Below, one piece after another: positions 1 through 10,065 of a DNA stretch of 35,195 bases. How positions within the stretch are numbered: the first letter of the stretch is position 1; each line of letters starts with the position of its first letter. Under the pieces are notes generated by a model. The model was given only the letters and a program-made list of their open reading frames with translations. It was not told where the DNA came from and did not search any database. Where the stretch lies: the NCBI RefSeq assembly GCF_001039355.2, contig NW_019775421.1, positions 197,105 through 232,299 of the forward strand, in the 5' to 3' direction. This stretch comes from Lingula anatina. Its lineage: Eukaryota > Brachiopoda > Lingulata > Lingulida > Lingulidae. A program made the translations under genes and the position numbers.

Positions 1-981
1 GGGGGATTTGAAATTCCCTTTTTGTCGGGAAAGTGTTTCCTTTGAGTAAAATTTTATCTAGGTACACGAAGGTGTCATGGTAAAAAGTCTTTGATCACAT
101 GACTGACTTATGTTAATGCATTTAATGTCATTTCAGAGTAGTAATCTTCATGCTGTTTCAGAATTGAAAGTTCCCTTTCTGCTCAATGATATGTATTGTC
201 TTTTTTACCTTCCTTTGTTTACCAAAATATTTCTGACCTTTTAACTGCCCATGGACAGTTTTGTTGTATACAAACAGCAAAATCAGGAATGGGAAAATAT
301 TTGAAATCTGTGTGGAATGTGTTCTCCACAAGTGCTTGAACTTTGAGGAACTTCACCATTCAAAATTCTTCAAATTATATGGAGTCCATTAGTGGCAGGT
401 TGTAAATATTGTGGCTAATTTTCAAGATTGATAACAGTCTGGCCTATGGTTGGCATACTAGATTTTAAACAAAAGATGAAGCTATTCTGATTTGGCCACC
501 AAAAACAAAGAATGCACCTCTCTTCCTCCCCCCCCCCCCACCCCCCACCCGCACCCCCAGGTGCCTCCTCGCAAATTATTTAATTATTTGTCACAGTTTT
601 TAAATCATTTAGTTCAAATTTCTGATTTGTCTAGATTATCTAGGTATTGAATTCAACTTTTTTAAAAATTTGCTAATTTTTAAAAGATTTTACTGTACTG
701 TTTAGCAATCATTAACTGCCGCATATTGAAGTGGCTGGTGCATTGTGCCACGTTTTAAAACCCATTTGAAAGCAAAGGAAGAAAAGCAAATTATTGAAAT
801 TCCTGACTTGATATTTATACATTTCCCAGCTTTGTATTTATTGTGGCCATAAATTGGCAGATTAAAATAACACCCTTTTCATTACTTGGACAAACTGCAT
901 TAAGCCACTTGTTGTTGGGATTTGTTAGAAGCCATTTTAATAGATATTACTTCTTCCAAGAAATGCTGTCATTATTCCCAG
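1..981. other. Upstream non-coding DNA
   Basis: No convincing coding exon is visible on either strand. The sequence is AT-rich with interrupted poly-C near 529-560. A short open frame at 843-1049 has no family similarity I recognise and overlaps the candidate non-coding exon described next. Most likely intergenic DNA or an intron upstream of the Rac-like gene. Confidence 0.5.
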
Positions 982-1031
982 GTCGCGTTTTGCTTCGGGC
1001 GGTGACTGGCGGTGATGCGTATTCCACTGAT
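982..1031 (+). other. Candidate 5'-UTR exon of the Rac-like gene
   Basis: A 50-bp island, clearly richer in G, C and CpG than its surroundings, is framed by a pyrimidine-containing acceptor ending in cccag at 977-981 and a donor gtaagc from 1032. The first coding exon of the Rac-like gene also opens at a splice acceptor (5049-5050), so that gene needs at least one upstream non-coding exon, and this block is the best-looking candidate in the first 5 kb. It contains an ATG at 1014-1016. If spliced to 5051, the reading frame from it would end after six codons, making a tiny upstream ORF. This is inference from splice-site shape and composition only. Confidence 0.3.
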
Positions 1032-2624
1032 GTAAGCATTGATCACTGAAGTTGAATAATTGCACTGAATATTAATCTTTCTTTGTGGGTGTCTGAAAAC
1101 TGGGTATTTGTGAATCTCTTGTTAAATAAATATCTCTAGTAATTACAGATGTAATTTGAATGAAATTTACTTAAAATCGCATAACATTGTTTTCTTACTT
1201 GGATCAAAAATGCTTTTCAAGTATTGTAAATTGGAGTGTTCAAAGCAGTGTTATAACTTGAATGTGTCTCTTGCTGGATCTTTCCTAGTTAGTAACCCCC
1301 TGTTTTGTCCAACTTCCTGAGAGGAATATAATACTAGTATGTAATTAACACCTCCCCCCCCCCCCCCTCCACATTCTCTCTCTCTCTCTCTTGTTCTGTC
1401 CATGGTCCCATATTATTGATATGTATAAAAACCAACAATAATATACTTTGTGGCTGCATAGTTAATGCAATAGGGAACCTGTTCATCCCTAGTCATTCTC
1501 CATATTACTAGTAGATCTTCCCAGGGAAGATAGCACATGATTGATTTTTACACAGGGGGATAGTGCTGGGTGTAATTGACCCAGTGTGAACTCCTGTTGC
1601 CCTTTACTGAGGCGTGTTTCCAGCTCTTTTGTGACAACTTGATTTAGAACAGTGCTATCCTGGCATACCTTAAAGATGTACTAGGATCAGAAATATAAAG
1701 AAGTGCGAAAAAAAATTTATAATAATTTTAAATAACTATGATGAAAGTACAATTGGGACTTAAAAAACTGATTGTAGCTGATATTTCTAGTACAACAACA
1801 ATGGCAGTTGAAGATGATGCATCTTTGCCTCAGCATTTCATGGTATTGTTTTCTAGTCACAGGCAGGTGATGTAACTGCATATGATACACCTTTAAAGGC
1901 ACTAGTATGGACATATATTGTAGTCTAATGTTATTGTTTTGCAGTCAAGTGTCGTCTTCATATTTTTATCTACAAGTACTCTTTCTCCAAGACATTGACT
2001 AGTACTTAAGTTATTGATATATTTATGGCATACACAACAGAGACATTAGATTGGTTTCCTATGGTTTAGAAGTTGTGTATACTCGGTCTTCAAGATGGTA
2101 TGTCCTAAGTTAAGCGGTCACAGCTTCATTGGAAATGCAACTTACTTTATAGAGGAAATGAACCTTGCTATCCCAGACAGATGACCAGATAGAAGGATAG
2201 AGTGACTCTAATCTGCTGGCCTGATAACTAATAGTTTTGGATTATTTGCAGGCTGATATTGCTTGGGTTTGAACTGGCTTTAAACAAATTATACCAGCAT
2301 AAAACATTGGACTAGTAAATTTTATGTAAATTGTTGAGGTTTGTTTGTAAAATGTGCATGTACAGTTGGACTATTGGTTTAACTGTTTAGGGACCATACC
2401 ACAGTGTTTTTTCTCTTTCTTTCCATAATATATTTCATCACCTTTATTGCCATCTATTTTCTTATCAGTTGTTCATACATCTACTCTTCATATGATATTC
2501 AAAATTCTACAATACATACATTGTAAACAACACAGAGTAATATAATATAATATATTCCATTTTACCACCAAATTATTCTCAAATCTGTGCTTGCCATCAG
2601 ACCACATGGACCTTCTGGGTGCGC

Positions 2625-2750
2625 TTCGCTATGCCGAAGGTTCGCTATGCCGAAGGTTCGCTGTGCCGAGGGTTCGCTATGCCGAAGGTTCGTTATGCCG
2701 AGGGTTCGCTGAGCCGAAGGTTCGCTATACCGAGGGTTCGCTATGCCGAT
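2625..2750. repeat. 16-bp minisatellite, about 8 copies
   Basis: Seven full 16-bp units start at 2625, 2641, 2657, 2673, 2689, 2705 and 2721, followed by a 14-bp partial unit. The consensus is TTCGCTATGCCGAAGG. Units differ by one to three substitutions and never by length; several alternate AAGG and AGGG at the end. Each unit opens with TTCG and nearly closes with CGAA, so it is partly self-complementary. The unit length is not a multiple of three, so the open frame across it is a by-product. Confidence 0.95.
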
Positions 2751-4171
2751 TGTTTTTAAAAAGATGTTAATTTTACACACACCCAATAACTACAACAAGT
2801 TCGCCAAAAATAATTAGAGAANCCCCCCCCCCCAAATAAAGCGTTGTCATCCTTTTAAAGTACACACAGAAATAGCAGAGAGATGTACCTAAAACTGTGG
2901 TTTTGACCATCATCATATGTATTCAGTATTAGATTTCATATTGATGCAGACAGGAAATAATGGATTTAAGCATTATTATTATTGACAGACAGGGGTTTAA
3001 CCAGGGAGTCCAAATTCATTTTCTTTCTGAGAATAAGTTTATTTGCTCCAACAATAATAGTAAAAAAAATAAAAAATTAAGAAATGACAGTCCAAAATCG
3101 AAATAGGAACCTCAAAGACTTTTGTAAGTTTGCCTGGCTAAGGTCTTGCTACCTGAGCTAAGAAGATTATGATTCATACCTTTAGAGAGAGGACCTGAGT
3201 GCATGATGACCAGTCATACCTATTGTACATGAATTGTAACCTGTATTTATATTACCTATTTCTATAGAGATATAAATATATGGATACTCGTTATGTAGGG
3301 ATTGGCGAGGAGGACCTGGTTGGTGTACTTGTCATGTCTTTGTCAAATCAAATAGATGTGAGGACACTCTTTGTGTTAGTAAAGGACCACATCGGACTCA
3401 GGAGACCAGTATGAGGACTTACATGTGTCATAGTGAGGGTTTTTTAATGTCACATCTCATTATCCTAAAATTAACTCATTCATCCAAAAGAAAGTGCCAA
3501 TTCCCTGAAAAAAAGGACAGAACTAAATGGTTTTGGCTATAGCTTCAGAAAATATTGGTGAGTACAATCCCCTGCCATGAATTTCCATTGTAATTCCAGA
3601 GTTGTGGCGGTTAATTGTGGGGTACGAGGGGAGAGAGAGAGAGAGATGGCTACTGAGGCACTACTGTACGTCATCAGATGATATGGCAGGGGAGAAGTGG
3701 GGAAGGGGGTTGCAGTACATTGTGCACTTTCTTAACTGTGCTGTGGTTTGGGATATGAAGGGAGGCAATACAAGTCAAACTATACCTTATATTATGAATT
3801 ATGTGTTTAATGTCCATCTCGACATTGGGTCTCTGAATGAATCATATTTTCTTTGTATGTTTCTACATTTTGCAGCCATAAATATGCATAGAAATGACAT
3901 CATTAACCCTGGCAGTGGGAAGCTTAGTGCCTTATTATTTTCAAAAAGATCAAAGCAGATTTGATCAATATGAGACCATCTTTTTTATGATGTGTCATTA
4001 TAAATTTCATTTTGTTGCTTCAGGGAAAAGTTCTGTACATTGTGTTGTCTCCAGTGTTGTTGTTCAAGAACAGCAAGATTTATAACTTTATTTGGGTCAT
4101 TATAAGGCAGGTTTACTTTAGGGAAAAGTGGCTCAGATTTTGTTCTATGTTGTACAAGTAGGAACATATGT

Positions 4172-4580
4172 GAACCTGGTATGCACTTTGCCTGATCCAG
4201 TTGGCTACTTGTAAATGTGCTAATAAATTCGCAAGTAAGCCTTGTGTTGGAGTATGCGGAAGTGCATGTTATTTGATAATCTATAACCTTATTGAAGTTG
4301 AGAAATTAGTAAGTGGCAGAAGTATTATGAAAAAGAATCTCTTCCAGTAAGTCACACTGTGCCCTTGTATTGCTTTAAATTATCTGCAACGAACCTGGTA
4401 TGCTCTTAGCTGATCCATTTACCCTTGTCTAAATGTTCTAATAATTCATAAGTCACCAAGTCTCAGTGGAGTGGATGGAACTGAATGCTATTTAATATTC
4501 TGTGATCTAATTAAAAGTTTCTTGCATGATAATAGAAGAACCAGAGGGAGTAGGTAATTAGCTGATGAATGCATAACAAA
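4172..4580. repeat. Diverged two-copy tandem repeat
   Basis: A segment starting gaacctggtatgc at 4172 recurs at 4391, about 219 bp later. Both copies continue through a matching tgatcca, a cttgt-aaatgt block, a ctaataa-ttc block and a later gaatgctattt-type block, with many substitutions and small indels. This is an old local duplication with no coding content that I can see. Confidence 0.55.
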
Positions 4581-5079
4581 TGAAATGAACTGCGCCATTT
4601 GTTTTAATAACGTTCATTGGTCGTTCACATAAAACTGTGAGGTTGCATTTTGTCTTTTGGGGGATTTTCTTTGTTCTGACAGCCTGGTTACTGTAACTGA
4701 AATTGAATAAAATATATGAATGGAAAATCTAACTTCATGAAGCTGTTGTGAGAAAAGCAGTAATTTAAATGTTCTTTCTTTTTGTGATCTTATACTAGTA
4801 AATTAGTAGTAATACATTTGTCAAGGTTATTGGATCACTGTTAGTGTTGTTTTAGAAATTTAACTCAGTTTGATATACATGTAAAGTCATGTGCATCTCG
4901 TGACAAATATTTTACCAAATTAGAGAGGTAAGAAACAGATCTATGGAGTAATTGTAAACATCCTGGCTAAAATTCAATTGTACTGTAACACTGAACTATG
5001 GACTGGTTGCTCCTGTCAGTTTCTATTATGATTGTTTTTTTAAATTTCAGATAGTTGAATGTAAGACCCCCACTACACG

Positions 5080-5359
5080 ATGGCGCAAGCTCGGCCCATA
5101 AAATGTGTGGTTGTTGGGGATGGAACAGTGGGCAAGACTTGTATGTTGATATCATATACCACAGATAGTTTTCCTGGGGAGTATGTGCCCACAGTGTAAG
5201 TATCATGATACTCTCTTTCCTTCTTCTTTACCTCTGGTTCACTGTTTAAAAGCTGTATTGTTTCAAGATTTAATTATAACATTATTTTGGATACATAACA
5301 TTGTAATTGAAAACAAGTTGATAATACAGATGATGTGTGTGTAAATTTGTGTATATGAG

Positions 5360-5415
<56 letters not shown>

Positions 5416-8400
5416 ATGGAGAGACCCGCAGATAATATATGGCAGACCCACTTAAAACCAATGCTGACATATCCCCTGATGGTCTCTCCCTCCTCCCTCT
5501 ACACACGCCTTCCCTGCAGCCTAGCAATTAAACCCGGAGCAGAAATTTAATACATTTAATGGTGCGTGTGGAGGTGGGGAGACCATTAGGGGATTAGACA
5601 ACTTGCTTTTAAGTTAGGTTGGCCATATTAAGTCGACGAAACACTTAGGGCGTATTCCCATAGATTTTAGATCCATCTATCCCTGTGGGGAGTCTCACTA
5701 GATTACTGTCAGATAATCCGGCTTAAATGTCCGTCCCGCGTACTATAAGATGTAAGGGGGTAATTAACTTTCGTGCCCGCTCGGCTGACAGCTATTTAGC
5801 GTGAACCCCCAGGGAGTTAGGTCGATCTAGTTTGGACCGATCTAATCTCTGGGAATGGGGTCTTAGTCTGCTCTGAATGCAGCCATTGTCTCCACAATCT
5901 GCATGTGTATTAACATAGCCCAGTGTGAGTCCCTTTTCACATCCATCTTCTGGCAGGATACTGGGGCCATACATCCTGTACTGGTTTCCTATATAACAGT
6001 TTGACAACTTAACTAGCCTGGTTATTAAGTTTGAGAGTCAACAAAATGACACAACCAATTATTTTCTAGTACCTTAGCTATACACCAGGAAGCGAACTTG
6101 CAGATTACTTAATTGTGAAAGGGAGTAGCGTAATTACATGTAAGAGCACATTCAGGAGAGCAGACTTACAGATATGCGGATCAAATATGGCCGACCCACT
6201 TGAATACTTGTTGTGTGATTTCTGCAGGGAATCTATTCAGTGTTTAATCGGAAATTGAGCGTCAGGCTTTTTATTAGAGTGGGTCGCCATATTTGATCAG
6301 CGGATCTGGTTAGTCTGCAGTTCCGAATGTGCTCCTAGGACCTGTGTACTGATACGGAGTGTATGGCTTTAGTATTCTGCTCCTTACGTACAGGACCTTA
6401 TCCGAGGACAGGAAGACTTCCCCACAGTCAATTTAATCAGACTGGATGAAAATTTAATGCAGCCCTAAAAGCTTTGCCCGGAAGATGAAAAACCATTTCC
6501 ACTCTCTAGTGGCAGCTTAGAAAAACAACTGAATTGATCTGCGTATTACTGTTACTGTTACTGTAGTACTAATTTTGTATTTTGAAGAATATAGGTATAG
6601 ATTAGAGGTAGATAGTTCTAAATTTTTTATCACAGGAGGGATTAAGTGATTTTTTAAATTGCCTAAACTGTTATTTAATAAAATAAGATCTTTTCTCCTC
6701 TTTCCTTTCAGTTATGATTTTCCACTTTAGTCTGACTAAATTGAAGCTAACTCTACCTAGGTTTTTCACATTCCCTAAAGCTAATGAACAGAATGAAACC
6801 AGAAAAAAAAAGAAAAAAAAGTTAATGGAATTTCTTATAAAAAAAATAATCAACCCTTTTACAGTATGTATATTCTGATTTGATTCTTACAAGCACATCA
6901 CTCACCGCTGAGTGTTCTTAGACCCCATTCCCACAGATTTTAGATCCATCTATCTCTGTGGGGAATCTCACTAGATTACTGTTAGCTTAGCCGGCTTAAG
7001 TGTCTGTCCCGCCTACTAAAAGCTGAAAGGGGGTAATTAACTACCGTGCGCGCTCGGCTGACTGCAATTTAGCGTGAACCCCTAGGGAGTTAGGTCAATC
7101 CGGATGGATCAATCTAAATCTCTGGGAATGCACTCTTAGGCTAACATTATCTTTGCTCAGGTGGTGTTGACGCGAGGTGGAGAGGAAAATACATTAAGAT
7201 TGATAAGAAAATCTTTACCACCCCACCACCAATACCACCAACAAACTGGATCAACAGCATTAAAATGATTACTTGATGCAGTTACTATAGTCTGTAGCTT
7301 TTTGTGTAAATATATAACACCCTGAAAATTGAATTTTTAACATTGCTTAAATGAGAAGGGCGAGTGAGTATGCTTGTATAGAAGAAGGTCTATTCAGGTT
7401 TAGAAACGTGGGGTGTATAATTAATATAACTAGTAGTGTATATTGTTTCAGATTAACCCCCCTCTCCTTTCCCATACTGTTATATATTGCTCTGCATATT
7501 GAACTATACAAAAATTATTAGAAATCCTTCTCTTTCCTTATAATATATTGTTTCAAATTGCTCTACATATGCTCTACAGATGAATAGAAAAAATCATATC
7601 CGTTATGAATTGTGATAAAGCGCCTCATCACCTCTTGATAAATTGACCCGAAATTGGAAAATTTGCAAGCTGTTGAACCAGGCATTAATCACTGAAATTT
7701 ATGAACACCCTGTTTCCTTTCTCTGGTATTGGATCAATATAGGACAGCTGAGATTGCTCTACATCCATGATACAGGGATGAAATGTTTTATTATGTGGTA
7801 ATAGACCAGTCATCATTGCATCCCAATAAATTGACCCTTAAATCTATTCCACTTAGTCTGTATTGATACTTACTAGTCAAAGTATGCCCTGTTTAGAATC
7901 TTTTTGATATCTGGGACATAGTTATTACTCATAAAAATGCAAGCAAATTGATTGAGCAAATATTTCAATTTTTTTTTTCAACTTCACCATTTTGGTGGAT
8001 ACATGAGTATCAGTGATCTTGGTTCGATCGGATAAACAAGCCTAATAAAAAACCCTCACCTACAAAATAAAAATAAAATCTCTTGTAATTTAAAATCCCC
8101 TACCCCCACCCACCCACAACTTTCTCTTTGATAGTGAAACTTTCTTTCTTTCTTGGATATATATCTGATATGATGTAAAATTACAGCATATTAAATGGCG
8201 TGAGTCAGAAGCAGTCCATTCAATGCTGTTGTTTATTGCAGCATCCTGGGCTTGTGGTTGAGATCTGGTGTGTTTAAGTGCTGTACAAATATTTGTGTAT
8301 TAGCCTGGGTGATGGCTCTAGTAGTGCTTGGAAAACACTTTTCCTTTATCTCTGTCTGTTGTAGAGTCATAACTCTGATTATTACTGTGGTTTTCTTTTG

Positions 8401-8545
8401 TAAAACTTGTCCTCAAAAGAGACACACATTCAGACTCTCTTTCTTTTTCTCAGACAAACAAACACAAACACACATACACACACTTGCTAAGAATATCTCA
8501 CACACATCCTAAGAATCTATTTCTCTCTCACACACACGCACTACA

Positions 8546-8581
<36 letters not shown>

Positions 8582-8592
8582 ATTTCTCTCAG

Positions 8593-8635
<43 letters not shown>

Positions 8636-10016
8636 GGCGGATTTAGGCCGTCTTCTGGGTCAGATTTTCAAGTTTACATTGACGGGTATCTAATTCTTTC
8701 TGTTGGAAGACGGTCAAAATTGGAGGATTAATCAACAAAGATAATTTGGAAGACTGTCAGTAAATAGCATTGGATCCGCCCCTGCACACACACACTTGAA
8801 GGTATACACACGTCTGGGCTCTGTCTTACCAATGTACCACACAAGCCTGTTCATGTAGAAAAAGCTGCAAATCTGGCATAGACTCATCCATGCAGTGTCC
8901 ATATTATAAAGGGACTGTCTAAACTTTCTGATTTGAAAACCTGCAAATATTGGCTCGAACACAGGGTGCGGTGGGGGTGGGGGGGATCTGGGTTGGACAG
9001 AAATAACTTTTTTTTTCACAAAAGGTCCTCTCTTCAAATTTGTTCTAGGTTTTAAGTCATTTCTCTAGTTAGGTCAACTCAGAGAGTAAAAAGTCAGTTT
9101 TTCAGGCCTCCTGTATAACATAATTTACCTAGGTTCTGAGTTCGATCAGTGAAGATCTAGTAAGAGATTGAAAGCAACCTTAGAATGTTGGCTATGGAGA
9201 ATATAAAAAAGTTGAAACTTTATTTTGCTAACACTAAAGGTCTGTTTATAAAAGGTAATGGTTTTATTTTTGAGTCTGGTTTTTCTGGAGGAAAGGTCTT
9301 GCTGGCACATCTGACTACACGCTCATAAAACTTCCTCTTTGAAATCTAAAACACAGATGTGTTTTTCCAGGTTTTATGGTATTGCCCAGATCAGGTCTTA
9401 AAAGATAATTAAAGTTTTTGCTAGCTCTTTTGTGTAGAATTGCCCATGCTTATTGAAACCTATAAACCTGTAATCTCCTGATAATAATAATAGAATACAG
9501 GTTGAAAATTAAAACTGTTTTACTTTCTGATTGGAAACCAAAAAGATATTTTTGAAAAAAAGAGGGACAGCAAAATTGGTAGCAGTTATACTGCTTGACA
9601 ATAAGTGAAGCTGAAACTTTGATATAACTTCACCACGGAAGCACCTTGGCTCAAATTAGCTCTTGTCTGTAACACTTAAGTTTGATTAATGAACATAGGC
9701 TTTTGAAAGATAAAAATTCAGGTGTAGGTGAGGGTTTTTTATTGATCGCACAATATGCATAATTATGTTAAAAAATACAAAATGTGTTTTTGAATATTGG
9801 AAATACGGTTTAGTTCAGGATCCCGTGTAAAGTCAGTATATAACATTTGTGAAACATATGAAGGCTTAGAAGAGCAGTGCTCCTTCATCTGTTTCTGTGG
9901 CCTTATTATTGATTGTTACAAATATTACTGCATATCAGATATATGGGCATCAGCTGGAAAATTAATATTGATAATTTCTTGGGGTTTGACAAGAGACTGG
10001 CCATGGACTGCTTTGA

Positions 10017-10065
<49 letters not shown>

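Larger units (their letters stand above)
1032..5050. other. Non-coding stretch, probably 5'-UTR intron
   Basis: About 4 kb with no recognisable coding exon. It holds a poly-C tract at about 1352-1367 followed by a CT run, the 16-bp minisatellite at 2625-2750, a poly-C run with an unresolved base at 2822, and a diverged two-copy repeat near 4172 and 4391. It ends at a splice acceptor (aaatttcag, 5042-5050) just before the first coding exon of the Rac-like gene. Open frames at 2562-2786 (minus) and 3602-3964 (plus) look like chance frames. Confidence 0.5.

Noticed and set aside
3602-3964. 120-residue open frame
   Set aside because: No recognisable family, no secretion or domain signal, and unremarkable composition; treated as chance.
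5282-5527. Serine-leucine-rich minus-strand frame
   Set aside because: It is the translation of the AG microsatellite, with no other coding signal.
8020-8040. tRNA-like B-box phrase ggttcgatcgg
   Set aside because: No matching A box or cloverleaf arms around it.
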